Assembly (NCBI RefSeq): GCF_050947875.1
Contig: NW_027460340.1
Coordinates: 37,924-101,923 of the forward strand
From: Dermacentor variabilis
Lineage: Eukaryota > Arthropoda > Arachnida > Ixodida > Ixodidae
Direction of reading: 5' to 3'
DNA: 64,000 nucleotides
A program made the position numbers and the translations under genes. This document shows, in pieces, positions 36,901-50,189 of this stretch. Below the pieces are notes generated by a model. The model saw nothing but the letters and a program-made list of their open reading frames with translations. It was not told the DNA's origin and did not search any database. The number at the start of each line of letters is the position of its first letter. The first letter of the stretch is position 1.

Positions 36901-37090
36901 CCGTGCCAACAATTTACAGGAAACAGTAGCCCAAAGCAGAGCTGGCCGCGCGAACTGAAGAGCTTAATTGAAAGTAAGGTATTATACATGATTTTCCATA
37001 CCGCGAAGCGACCTGCGCCAACCATTTACGGGAAACAGTAGCCCAAAGCAGAGCTGGCCGCGCGAACTGAAGAGCTTAATTGAAAGTAAG
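33940..37090. repeat. Array domain C: GAACTG-dominated monomers with CAACAATT
   Basis: Site 11 is T almost throughout (GAACTG), site 56 is mostly C (CATACCGCG), site 99 is C, and GCCGTGCC, GAGCTGCGCC and CAACAATTTAC monomers are frequent. Other private variants are CCCACACTGCG (33,970, 34,306, 34,868), GGTAAACAG, GGCAGCGCG, AATTGACAG (35,847, 36,520) and the multiply mutated monomer at 35,650-35,740 (GAGCAGTGCC, TTACTGG, AAAGGAGAG, GAGGTTAATT). The contrast with the flanks at about 33,940 and 37,090 is abrupt. The same variants reappear only at 61.5-64 kb. Confidence 0.8.
34500..36040. repeat. Copy 1 of a block shared with 61,263-62,805
   Basis: Markers GGTAAACAG (34,790), CCCACACTGCG (34,868), CAGGAAACAG (35,461), the multiply mutated monomer (35,650-35,740) and AATTGACAG (35,847) recur in order 26,763 bp downstream. 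That offset equals 239 monomers minus five bases, and five 1-bp deletions lie between the copies (near 50,187, 54,069, 54,891, 58,883, 59,705). The copies differ at a few sites, such as AGCTCGCC here against AGCTGGCC at 61,687. Confidence 0.8.
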
Positions 37091-37449
37091 GTATTATACA
37101 TGATTTTCCATAGCGCGAAGCGAGCCACGCCAACCATTTACGGGAAACAGTAGCCGAAAGCAGAGCTCGCCGCGCGAACTGAAGAGCTTAATTGAAAGTA
37201 AGGTATTATACATGATTTTCCATAGCGCGAAGCGAGCCGCGCCAACCATTTACGGGAAACAGTAGCCCAAAGCAGAGCTGGCCGCGCGAACGGAAGAGCT
37301 TAATTGAAAGTAAGGTATTATACATGATTTTCCATAGCGCGAAGCGAGCCGCGCCAACCATTTACGGGAAACAGTAGCCCAAAGCAGAGCTGGCCGCGCG
37401 AACGGAAGAGCTTAATTGAAAGTAAGGTATTATACATGATTTTCCACAC

Positions 37450-40400
37450 CGCGAAGCGAGCCACGCCAACCATTTACGGGAAACAGTAGCCCAAAGCAGA
37501 GCTCGCCGCGCGAACGGAAGAGCTTAATTGAAAGTAAGGTATTATACATGATTTTCCATAGCGCGAAGCGAGCCGCGCCAACCATTTACGGGAAACAGTA
37601 GCCCAAAGCAGAGCTGGCCGCGCGAACGGAAGAGCTTAATTGAAAGTAAGGTATTATACATGATTTTCCATAGCGCGAAGCGAGCCGCGCCAACCATTTA
37701 CGGGAAACAGTAGCCCAAAGCAGAGCTGGCCGCGCGAACGGAAGAGCTTAATTGAAAGTAAGGTATTATACATGATTTTCCATAGCGCGAAGCGAGCCAC
37801 GCCAACCATTTACGGGAAACAGTAGCCGAAAGCAGAGCTGGCCGCGCGAACGGAAGAGCTTAATTGAAAGTAAGGTATTATACATGATTTTCCACACCGC
37901 GAAGCGAGCCACGCCAACCATTTACGGGAAACAGTAGCCCAAAGCTGAGCTGGCCGCGCGAACGGAAGAGCTTAATTGAAAGTAAGGTATTATACATGAT
38001 TTTCCATAGCGCGAAGCGAGCCGCGCCAACCATTAACGGGAAACAGTAGCCCAAAGCAGAGCTGGCCGCGCGAACGGAAGAGCTTAATTGAAAGTAAGGT
38101 ATTATACATGATTTTCCACACCGCGAAGCGAGCCACGCCAACCATTTACGGGAAACAGTAGCCCAAAGCAGAGCTGGCCGCGCGAACGGAAGAGCTTAAT
38201 TGAAAGTAAGGTATTATACATGATTTTCCATAGCGCGAAGCGAGCCGCGCCAACCATTTACGGGAAACAGTAGCCCAAAGCAGAGCTGGCCGCGCGAACG
38301 GAAGAGCTTAATTGAAAGTAAGGTATTATACATGATTTTCCATAGCGCGAAGCGAGCCGCGCCAACCATTAACGGGAAACAGTAGCCCAAAGCAGAGCTG
38401 GCCGCGCGAACGGAAGAGCTTAATTGAAAGTAAGGTATTATACATGATTTTCCATAGCGCGAAGCGAGCCGCGCCAACCATTTACGGGAAACAGTAGCCC
38501 AAAGCAGAGCTGGCCGCGCGAACGGAAGAGCTTAATTGAAAGTAAGGTATTATACATGATTTTCCATAGCGCGAAGCGAGCCGCGCCAACCATTTACGGG
38601 AAACAGTAGCCCAAAGCAGAGCTGGCCGCGCGAACGGAAGAGCTTAATTGAAAGTAAGGTATTATACATGATTTTCCACACCGCGAAGCGAGCCACGCCA
38701 ACCATTTACGGGAAACAGTAGCCCAAAGCAGAGCTCGCCGCGCGAACTGAAGAGCTTAATTGAAAGTAAGGTATTATACATGATTTTCCATAGCGCGAAG
38801 CGAGCCACGCCAACCATTTACGGGAAACAGTAGCCGAAAGCAGAGCTGGCCGCGCGAACGGAAGAGCTTAATTGAAAGTAAGGTATTATACATGATTTTC
38901 CATAGCGCGAAGCGAGCCACGCCAACCATTTACGGGAAACAGTAGCCCAAAGCAGAGCTCGCCGCGCGAACTGAAGAGCTTAATTGAAAGTAAGGTATTA
39001 TACATGATTTTCCATACCGCGAAGCGAGCCGCGCCAACCATTTACGGGAAACAGTAGCCCAAAGCAGAGCTGGCCGCGCGAACGGAAGAGCTTAATTGAA
39101 AGTAAGGTATTATACATGATTTTCCCTATCGCGAAGCGAGCCACGCCAACCATTTACGGGAAACAGTAGCCCAAAGCAGAGCTCGCCGCGCGAACTGAAG
39201 AGCTTAATTGAAAGTAAGGTATTATACATGATTTTCCATACCGCGAAGCGAGCCGCGCCAACCATTTACGGGAAACAGTAGCCCAAAGCGGAGCTGGCCG
39301 CGCGAACGGAAGAGCTTAATTGAAAGTAAGGTATTATACATGATTTTCCACACCGCGAAGCGAGCCGCGCCAACCATTTACGGGAAACAGTAGCCCAAAG
39401 CTGAGCTGGCCGCGCGAACGGAAGAGCTTAATTGAAAGTAAGGTATTATACATGATTTTCCATAGCGCGAAGCAAGCCGCGCCAACCATTTACGGGAAAC
39501 AGTAGCCCAAAGCAGAGCTGGCCGCGCGAACGGAAGAGCTTAATTGAAAGTAAGGTATTATACATGATTTTCCACACCGCGAAGCGAGCCGCGCCAACCA
39601 TTTACGGGAAACAGTAGCCCAAAGCTGAGCTGGCCGCGCGAACGGAAGAGCTTAATTGAAAGTAAGGTATTATACATGATTTTCCATAGCGCGAAGCGAG
39701 CCGCGCCAACCATTTACGGGAAACAGTAGCCCAAAGCAGAGCTGGCCGCGCGAACGGAAGAGCTTAATTGAAAGTAAGGTATTATACATGATTTTTCATA
39801 GCGCGAAGCGAGCCACGCCAACCATTTACGGGAAACAGTAGCCCAAAGCAGAGCTGGCCGCGCGAACGGAAGAGCTTAATTGAAAGTAAGGTATTATACA
39901 TGATTTTCCACACCGCGAAGCGAGCCGCGCCAACCATTTACGGGAAACAGTAGCCCAAAGCAGAGCTCGCCGCGCGAACTGAAGAGCTTAATTGAAAGTA
40001 AGGTATTATACATGATTTTCCATACCGCCAAGCGAGCCGCGCCAACCATTTACGGGAAACAGTAGCCCAAAGCAGAGCTGGCCGCGCGAACGGAAGAGCT
40101 TAATTGAAAGTAAGGTATTATACATGATTTTCCATAGCGCGAAGCGAGCCGCACCAACCATTTACGGGAAACAGTAGCCCAAAGCAGAGCTGGCCGCGCG
40201 AACGGAAGAGCTTAATTGAAAGTAAGGTATTATACATGATTTTCCATAGCGCGAAGCGAGCCACGCCAACCATTTACGGGAAACAGTAGCCGAAAGCAGA
40301 GCTGGCCGCGCGAACGGAAGAGCTTAATTGAAAGTAAGGTATTATACATGATTTTCCATAGCGCGAAGCGAGCCACGCCAACCATTTACGGGAAACAGTA

Positions 40401-43400
40401 GCCCAAAGCAGAGCTCGCCGCGCGAACTGAAGAGCTTAATTGAAAGTAAGGTATTATACATGATTTTCCATACCGCGAAGCGAGCCGCGCCAACCATTTA
40501 CGGGAAACAGTAGCCCAAAGCAGAGCTGGCCGCGCGAACGGAAGAGCTTAATTGAAAGTAAGGTATTATACATGATTTTCCATAGCGCGAAGCGAGCCGC
40601 GCCAACCATTTACGGGAAACAGTAGCCCAAAGCAGATCTCGCCGCGCGAACTGAAGAGCTTAATTGAAAGTAAGGTATTATACATGATTTTCCATAGCGC
40701 GAAGCGAGCCGCGCCAACCATTTACGGGAAACAGTAGCCCAAAGCAGATCTCGCCGCGCGAACTGAAGAGCTTAATTGAAAGTAAGGTATTATACATGAT
40801 TTTCCATAGCGCGAAGCGAGCCACGCCAACCATTTACGGGAAACAGTAGCCGAAAGCAGAGCTGGCCGCGCGAACGGAAGAGCTTAATTGAAAGTAAGGT
40901 ATTATACATGATTTTCCACACCGCGAAGCGAGCCACGCCAACCATTTACGGGAAACAGTAGCCGAAAGCAGAGCTGGCCGCGCGAACGGAAGAGCTTAAT
41001 TGAAAGTAAGGTATTATACATGATTTTCCATAGCGCGAAGCGAGCCACGCCAACCATTTACGGGAAACAGTAGCCGAAAGCAGATCTCGCCGCGCGAACT
41101 GAAGAGCTTAATTGAAAGTAAGGTATTATACATGATTTTCCACACCGCGAAGCGAGCCACGCCAACCATTTACGGGAAACAGTAGCCGAAAGCAGAGCTG
41201 GCCGCGCGAACGGAAGAGCTTAATTGAAAGTAAGGTATTATACATGATTTTCCACACCGCGAAGCGAGCCACGCCAACCATTTACGGGAAACAGTAGCCG
41301 AAAGCTGAGCTGGCCGCGCGAACGGAAGAGCTTAATTGAAAGTAAGGTATTATACATGATTTTCCATAGCGCGAAGCGAGCCACGCCAACCATTTACGGG
41401 AAACAGTAGCCGAAAGCAGATCTCGCCGCGCGAACTGAAGAGCTTAATTGAAAGTAAGGTATTATACATGATTTTCCATAGCGCGAAGTGAGCCACGCCA
41501 ACCATTTACGGGAAACAGTAGCCCAAAGCAGAGCTGGCCGCGCGAACGGAAGAGCTTAATTGAAAGTAAGGTATTATACATGATTTTCCATAGCGCGAAG
41601 CGAGCCACGCCAACCATTTACGGGAAACAGTAGCCGAAAGCAGATCTCGCCGCGCGAACTGAAGAGCTTAATTGAAAGTAAGGTATTATACATGATTTTC
41701 CATAGCGCGAAGCGAGCCACGCCAACCATTTACGGGAAACAGTAGCCCAAAGCTGAGCTGGCCGCGCGAACGGAAGAGCTTAATTGAAAGTAAGGTATTA
41801 TACATGATTTTCCATAGCGCGAAGCAAGCCGCGCCAACCATTTACGGGAAACAGTAGCCCAAAGCAGAGCTGGCCGCGCGAACGGAAGAGCTTAATTGAA
41901 AGTAAGGTATTATACATGATTTTCCATACCGCGAAGCGAGCCGCGCCAACCATTTACGGGAAACAGTAGCCCAAAGCAGAGCTGGCCGCGCGAACGGAAG
42001 AGCTTAATTGAAAGTAAGGTATTTTACATGACTTTTCATAGCGCGAAGCGAGCCACGCCAACCATTTACGGGAAACAGTAGCCCAAAGCAGAGCTGGCCG
42101 CGCGAACGGAAGAGCTTAATTGAAAGTAAGGTATTATACATGATTTTCCACACCGCGAAGCGAGCCGCGCCAACCATTTACGGGAAACAGTAGCCCAAAG
42201 CTGAGCTGGCCGCGCGAACGGAAGAGCTTAATTGAAAGTAAGGTATTATACATGATTTTCCATAGCGCGAAGCGAGCCGCGCCAACCATTTACGGGAAAC
42301 AGTAGCCGAAAGCAGATCTCGCCGCGCGAACTGAAGAGCTTAATTGAAAGTAAGGTATTATACATGATTTTCCATAGCGCGAAGTGAGCCACGCCAACCA
42401 TTTACGGGAAACAGTAGCCCAAAGCAGAGCTGGCCGCGCGAACGGAAGAGCTTAATTGAAAGTAAGGTATTATACATGATTTTCCATAGCGCGAAGCGAG
42501 CCACGCCAACCATTTACGGGAAACAGTAGCCGAAAGCAGAGCTGGCCGCGCGAACGGAAGAGCTTAATTGAAAGTAAGGTATTATACATGATTTTCCATA
42601 GCGCGAAGCGAGCCACGCCAACCATTTACGGGAAACAGTAGCCCAAAGCAGAGCTCGCCGCGCGAACTGAAGAGCTTAATTGAAAGTAAGGTATTATACA
42701 TGATTTTCCATACCGCGAAGCGAGCCGCGCCAACCATTTACGGGAAACAGTAGCCCAAAGCAGAGCTGGCCGCGCGAACGGAAGAGCTTAATTGAAAGTA
42801 AGGTATTATACATGATTTTCCATAGCGCGAAGCGAGCCGCACCAACCATTTACGGGAAACAGTAGCCCAAAGCAGAGCTGGCCGCGCGAACGGAAGAGCT
42901 TAATTGAAAGTAAGGTATTATACATGATTTTCCACACCGCGAAGCGAGCCGCGCCAACCATTTACGGGAAACAGTAGCCCAAAGCTGAGCTGGCCGCGCG
43001 AACGGAAGAGCTTAATTGAAAGTAAGGTATTATACATGATTTTCCATAGCGCGAAGCAAGCCGCGCCAACCATTTACGGGAAACAGTAGCCCAAAGCAGA
43101 GCTGGCCGCGCGAACGGAAGAGCTTAATTGAAAGTAAGGTATTATACATGATTTTCCACACCGCGAAGCGAGCCACGCCAACCATTTACGGGAAACAGTA
43201 GCCCAAAGCAGAGCTCGCCGCGCGAACTGAAGAGCTTAATTGAAAGTAAGGTATTATACATGATTTTCCATACCGCGAAGCGAGCCGCGCCAACCATTTA
43301 CGGGAAACAGTAGCCCAAAGCAGAGCTGGCCGCGCGAACGGAAGAGCTTAATTGAAAGTAAGGTATTATACATGATTTTCCATAGCGCGAAGCGAGCCGC

Positions 43401-43497
43401 ACCAACCATTTACGGGAAACAGTAGCCCAAAGCAGAGCTGGCCGCGCGAACGGAAGAGCTTAATTGAAAGTAAGGTATTATACATGATTTTCCATAG
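37450..43497. repeat. 6,048-bp tandem duplication, copy 1 (54 monomers)
   Basis: Exactly 54 monomers are repeated immediately downstream with no net indel. Markers: CCATTAACGGG (38,030 and 38,366), TTTTCCCTATCGCG (39,120), CCGCCAAGCG (40,025), CCGCACCAACC (40,149, 42,838, 43,398), TTTTACATGACTTTTC (42,022) and several AGATCTCGCC monomers, each with a partner at +6,048. The left edge is set by a CACACCGCG monomer at about 37,447 whose partner at 43,495 reads CATAGCGCG. Confidence 0.9.
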
Positions 43498-46400
43498 CGC
43501 GAAGCGAGCCACGCCAACCATTTACGGGAAACAGTAGCCCAAAGCAGAGCTCGCCGCGCGAACGGAAGAGCTTAATTGAAAGTAAGGTATTATACATGAT
43601 TTTCCATAGCGCGAAGCGAGCCGCGCCAACCATTTACGGGAAACAGTAGCCCAAAGCAGAGCTGGCCGCGCGAACGGAAGAGCTTAATTGAAAGTAAGGT
43701 ATTATACATGATTTTCCATAGCGCGAAGCGAGCCGCGCCAACCATTTACGGGAAACAGTAGCCCAAAGCAGAGCTGGCCGCGCGAACGGAAGAGCTTAAT
43801 TGAAAGTAAGGTATTATACATGATTTTCCATAGCGCGAAGCGAGCCACGCCAACCATTTACGGGAAACAGTAGCCGAAAGCAGAGCTGGCCGCGCGAACG
43901 GAAGAGCTTAATTGAAAGTAAGGTATTATACATGATTTTCCACACCGCGAAGCGAGCCACGCCAACCATTTACGGGAAACAGTAGCCCAAAGCTGAGCTG
44001 GCCGCGCGAACGGAAGAGCTTAATTGAAAGTAAGGTATTATACATGATTTTCCATAGCGCGAAGCGAGCCGCGCCAACCATTAACGGGAAACAGTAGCCC
44101 AAAGCAGAGCTGGCCGCGCGAACGGAAGAGCTTAATTGAAAGTAAGGTATTATACATGATTTTCCACACCGCGAAGCGAGCCACGCCAACCATTTACGGG
44201 AAACAGTAGCCCAAAGCAGAGCTGGCCGCGCGAACGGAAGAGCTTAATTGAAAGTAAGGTATTATACATGATTTTCCATAGCGCGAAGCGAGCCGCGCCA
44301 ACCATTTACGGGAAACAGTAGCCCAAAGCAGAGCTGGCCGCGCGAACGGAAGAGCTTAATTGAAAGTAAGGTATTATACATGATTTTCCATAGCGCGAAG
44401 CGAGCCGCGCCAACCATTAACGGGAAACAGTAGCCCAAAGCAGAGCTGGCCGCGCGAACGGAAGAGCTTAATTGAAAGTAAGGTATTATACATGATTTTC
44501 CATAGCGCGAAGCGAGCCGCGCCAACCATTTACGGGAAACAGTAGCCCAAAGCAGAGCTGGCCGCGCGAACGGAAGAGCTTAATTGAAAGTAAGGTATTA
44601 TACATGATTTTCCATAGCGCGAAGCGAGCCGCGCCAACCATTTACGGGAAACAGTAGCCCAAAGCAGAGCTGGCCGCGCGAACGGAAGAGCTTAATTGAA
44701 AGTAAGGTATTATACATGATTTTCCACACCGCGAAGCGAGCCACGCCAACCATTTACGGGAAACAGTAGCCCAAAGCAGAGCTCGCCGCGCGAACTGAAG
44801 AGCTTAATTGAAAGTAAGGTATTATACATGATTTTCCATAGCGCGAAGCGAGCCACGCCAACCATTTACGGGAAACAGTAGCCGAAAGCAGAGCTGGCCG
44901 CGCGAACGGAAGAGCTTAATTGAAAGTAAGGTATTATACATGATTTTCCATAGCGCGAAGCGAGCCACGCCAACCATTTACGGGAAACAGTAGCCCAAAG
45001 CAGAGCTCGCCGCGCGAACTGAAGAGCTTAATTGAAAGTAAGGTATTATACATGATTTTCCATACCGCGAAGCGAGCCGCGCCAACCATTTACGGGAAAC
45101 AGTAGCCCAAAGCAGAGCTGGCCGCGCGAACGGAAGAGCTTAATTGAAAGTAAGGTATTATACATGATTTTCCCTATCGCGAAGCGAGCCACGCCAACCA
45201 TTTACGGGAAACAGTAGCCCAAAGCAGAGCTCGCCGCGCGAACTGAAGAGCTTAATTGAAAGTAAGGTATTATACATGATTTTCCATACCGCGAAGCGAG
45301 CCGCGCCAACCATTTACGGGAAACAGTAGCCCAAAGCAGAGCTGGCCGCGCGAACGGAAGAGCTTAATTGAAAGTAAGGTATTATACATGATTTTCCACA
45401 CCGCGAAGCGAGCCGCGCCAACCATTTACGGGAAACAGTAGCCCAAAGCTGAGCTGGCCGCGCGAACGGAAGAGCTTAATTGAAAGTAAGGTATTATACA
45501 TGATTTTCCATAGCGCGAAGCAAGCCGCGCCAACCATTTACGGGAAACAGTAGCCCAAAGCAGAGCTGGCCGCGCGAACGGAAGAGCTTAATTGAAAGTA
45601 AGGTATTATACATGATTTTCCACACCGCGAAGCGAGCCGCGCCAACCATTTACGGGAAACAGTAGCCCAAAGCTGAGCTGGCCGCGCGAACGGAAGAGCT
45701 TAATTGAAAGTAAGGTATTATACATGATTTTCCATAGCGCGAAGCGAGCCGCGCCAACCATTTACGGGAAACAGTAGCCCAAAGCAGAGCTGGCCGCGCG
45801 AACGGAAGAGCTTAATTGAAAGTAAGGTATTATACATGATTTTTCATAGCGCGAAGCGAGCCACGCCAACCATTTACGGGAAACAGTAGCCCAAAGCAGA
45901 GCTGGCCGCGCGAACGGAAGAGCTTAATTGAAAGTAAGGTATTATACATGATTTTCCACACCGCGAAGCGAGCCGCGCCAACCATTTACGGGAAACAGTA
46001 GCCCAAAGCAGAGCTCGCCGCGCGAACTGAAGAGCTTAATTGAAAGTAAGGTATTATACATGATTTTCCATACCGCCAAGCGAGCCGCGCCAACCATTTA
46101 CGGGAAACAGTAGCCCAAAGCAGAGCTGGCCGCGCGAACGGAAGAGCTTAATTGAAAGTAAGGTATTATACATGATTTTCCATAGCGCGAAGCGAGCCGC
46201 ACCAACCATTTACGGGAAACAGTAGCCCAAAGCAGAGCTGGCCGCGCGAACGGAAGAGCTTAATTGAAAGTAAGGTATTATACATGATTTTCCATAGCGC
46301 GAAGCGAGCCACGCCAACCATTTACGGGAAACAGTAGCCGAAAGCAGAGCTGGCCGCGCGAACGGAAGAGCTTAATTGAAAGTAAGGTATTATACATGAT

Positions 46401-49400
46401 TTTCCATAGCGCGAAGCGAGCCACGCCAACCATTTACGGGAAACAGTAGCCCAAAGCAGAGCTCGCCGCGCGAACTGAAGAGCTTAATTGAAAGTAAGGT
46501 ATTATACATGATTTTCCATACCGCGAAGCGAGCCGCGCCAACCATTTACGGGAAACAGTAGCCCAAAGCAGAGCTGGCCGCGCGAACGGAAGAGCTTAAT
46601 TGAAAGTAAGGTATTATACATGATTTTCCATAGCGCGAAGCGAGCCGCGCCAACCATTTACGGGAAACAGTAGCCCAAAGCAGATCTCGCCGCGCGAACT
46701 GAAGAGCTTAATTGAAAGTAAGGTATTATACATGATTTTCCATAGCGCGAAGCGAGCCGCGCCAACCATTTACGGGAAACAGTAGCCCAAAGCAGATCTC
46801 GCCGCGCGAACTGAAGAGCTTAATTGAAAGTAAGGTATTATACATGATTTTCCATAGCGCGAAGCGAGCCACGCCAACCATTTACGGGAAACAGTAGCCG
46901 AAAGCAGAGCTGGCCGCGCGAACGGAAGAGCTTAATTGAAAGTAAGGTATTATACATGATTTTCCACACCGCGAAGCGAGCCACGCCAACCATTTACGGG
47001 AAACAGTAGCCGAAAGCAGAGCTGGCCGCGCGAACGGAAGAGCTTAATTGAAAGTAAGGTATTATACATGATTTTCCATAGCGCGAAGCGAGCCACGCCA
47101 ACCATTTACGGGAAACAGTAGCCGAAAGCAGATCTCGCCGCGCGAACTGAAGAGCTTAATTGAAAGTAAGGTATTATACATGATTTTCCACACCGCGAAG
47201 CGAGCCACGCCAACCATTTACGGGAAACAGTAGCCGAAAGCAGAGCTGGCCGCGCGAACGGAAGAGCTTAATTGAAAGTAAGGTATTATACATGATTTTC
47301 CACACCGCGAAGCGAGCCACGCCAACCATTTACGGGAAACAGTAGCCGAAAGCTGAGCTGGCCGCGCGAACGGAAGAGCTTAATTGAAAGTAAGGTATTA
47401 TACATGATTTTCCATAGCGCGAAGCGAGCCACGCCAACCATTTACGGGAAACAGTAGCCGAAAGCAGATCTCGCCGCGCGAACTGAAGAGCTTAATTGAA
47501 AGTAAGGTATTATACATGATTTTCCATAGCGCGAAGTGAGCCACGCCAACCATTTACGGGAAACAGTAGCCCAAAGCAGAGCTGGCCGCGCGAACGGAAG
47601 AGCTTAATTGAAAGTAAGGTATTATACATGATTTTCCATAGCGCGAAGCGAGCCACGCCAACCATTTACGGGAAACAGTAGCCGAAAGCAGATCTCGCCG
47701 CGCGAACTGAAGAGCTTAATTGAAAGTAAGGTATTATACATGATTTTCCATAGCGCGAAGCGAGCCACGCCAACCATTTACGGGAAACAGTAGCCCAAAG
47801 CTGAGCTGGCCGCGCGAACGGAAGAGCTTAATTGAAAGTAAGGTATTATACATGATTTTCCATAGCGCGAAGCAAGCCGCGCCAACCATTTACGGGAAAC
47901 AGTAGCCCAAAGCAGAGCTGGCCGCGCGAACGGAAGAGCTTAATTGAAAGTAAGGTATTATACATGATTTTCCATACCGCGAAGCGAGCCGCGCCAACCA
48001 TTTACGGGAAACAGTAGCCCAAAGCAGAGCTGGCCGCGCGAACGGAAGAGCTTAATTGAAAGTAAGGTATTTTACATGACTTTTCATAGCGCGAAGCGAG
48101 CCACGCCAACCATTTACGGGAAACAGTAGCCCAAAGCAGAGCTGGCCGCGCGAACGGAAGAGCTTAATTGAAAGTAAGGTATTATACATGATTTTCCACA
48201 CCGCGAAGCGAGCCGCGCCAACCATTTACGGGAAACAGTAGCCCAAAGCTGAGCTGGCCGCGCGAACGGAAGAGCTTAATTGAAAGTAAGGTATTATACA
48301 TGATTTTCCATAGCGCGAAGCGAGCCGCGCCAACCATTTACGGGAAACAGTAGCCGAAAGCAGATCTCGCCGCGCGAACTGAAGAGCTTAATTGAAAGTA
48401 AGGTATTATACATGATTTTCCATAGCGCGAAGTGAGCCACGCCAACCATTTACGGGAAACAGTAGCCCAAAGCAGAGCTGGCCGCGCGAACGGAAGAGCT
48501 TAATTGAAAGTAAGGTATTATACATGATTTTCCATAGCGCGAAGCGAGCCACGCCAACCATTTACGGGAAACAGTAGCCGAAAGCAGAGCTGGCCGCGCG
48601 AACGGAAGAGCTTAATTGAAAGTAAGGTATTATACATGATTTTCCATAGCGCGAAGCGAGCCACGCCAACCATTTACGGGAAACAGTAGCCCAAAGCAGA
48701 GCTCGCCGCGCGAACTGAAGAGCTTAATTGAAAGTAAGGTATTATACATGATTTTCCATACCGCGAAGCGAGCCGCGCCAACCATTTACGGGAAACAGTA
48801 GCCCAAAGCAGAGCTGGCCGCGCGAACGGAAGAGCTTAATTGAAAGTAAGGTATTATACATGATTTTCCATAGCGCGAAGCGAGCCGCACCAACCATTTA
48901 CGGGAAACAGTAGCCCAAAGCAGAGCTGGCCGCGCGAACGGAAGAGCTTAATTGAAAGTAAGGTATTATACATGATTTTCCACACCGCGAAGCGAGCCGC
49001 GCCAACCATTTACGGGAAACAGTAGCCCAAAGCTGAGCTGGCCGCGCGAACGGAAGAGCTTAATTGAAAGTAAGGTATTATACATGATTTTCCATAGCGC
49101 GAAGCAAGCCGCGCCAACCATTTACGGGAAACAGTAGCCCAAAGCAGAGCTGGCCGCGCGAACGGAAGAGCTTAATTGAAAGTAAGGTATTATACATGAT
49201 TTTCCACACCGCGAAGCGAGCCACGCCAACCATTTACGGGAAACAGTAGCCCAAAGCAGAGCTCGCCGCGCGAACTGAAGAGCTTAATTGAAAGTAAGGT
49301 ATTATACATGATTTTCCATACCGCGAAGCGAGCCGCGCCAACCATTTACGGGAAACAGTAGCCCAAAGCAGAGCTGGCCGCGCGAACGGAAGAGCTTAAT

Positions 49401-49545
49401 TGAAAGTAAGGTATTATACATGATTTTCCATAGCGCGAAGCGAGCCGCACCAACCATTTACGGGAAACAGTAGCCCAAAGCAGAGCTGGCCGCGCGAACG
49501 GAAGAGCTTAATTGAAAGTAAGGTATTATACATGATTTTCCATAG
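43498..49545. repeat. 6,048-bp tandem duplication, copy 2
   Basis: This copy follows copy 1 directly and carries CCATTAACGGG (44,078 and 44,414), CCCTATCGCG (45,172), CCGCCAAGCG (46,073), the CCGCACCAACC monomers and TTTTACATGACTTTTC (48,070) at the same spacing. The only difference I noticed is GCGGAGCTGG near 39,288 against GCAGAGCTGG near 45,336. Beyond 49,545 the order matches parts of copy 1 from about 40,240 for a few monomers, then changes. Confidence 0.9.
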
Positions 49546-50189
49546 CGCGAAGCGAGCCACGCCAACCATTTACGGGAAACAGTAGCCGAAAGCAGAGCTG
49601 GCCGCGCGAACGGAAGAGCTTAATTGAAAGTAAGGTATTATACATGATTTTCCATAGCGCGAAGCGAGCCACGCCAACCATTTACGGGAAACAGTAGCCC
49701 AAAGCAGAGCTCGCCGCGCGAACTGAAGAGCTTAATTGAAAGTAAGGTATTATACATGATTTTCCATACCGCGAAGCGAGCCGCGCCAACCATTTACGGG
49801 AAACAGTAGCCCAAAGCAGAGCTGGCCGCGCGAACGGAAGAGCTTAATTGAAAGTAAGGTATTATACATGATTTTCCACACCGCGAAGCGAGCCGCGCCA
49901 ACCATTTACGGGAAACAGTAGCCCAAAGCTGAGCTGGCCGCGCGAACGGAAGAGCTTAATTGAAAGTAAGGTATTATACATGATTTTCCATAGCGCGAAG
50001 CAAGCCGCGCCAACCATTTACGGGAAACAGTAGCCCAAAGCAGAGCTGGCCGCGCGAACGGAAGAGCTTAATTGAAAGTAAGGTATTATACATGATTTTC
50101 CATACCGCGAAGCGAGCCGCGCCAACCATTTACGGGAAACAGTAGCCCAAAGCAGAGCTGGCCGCGCGAACGGAAGAGCTTAATTGCAA

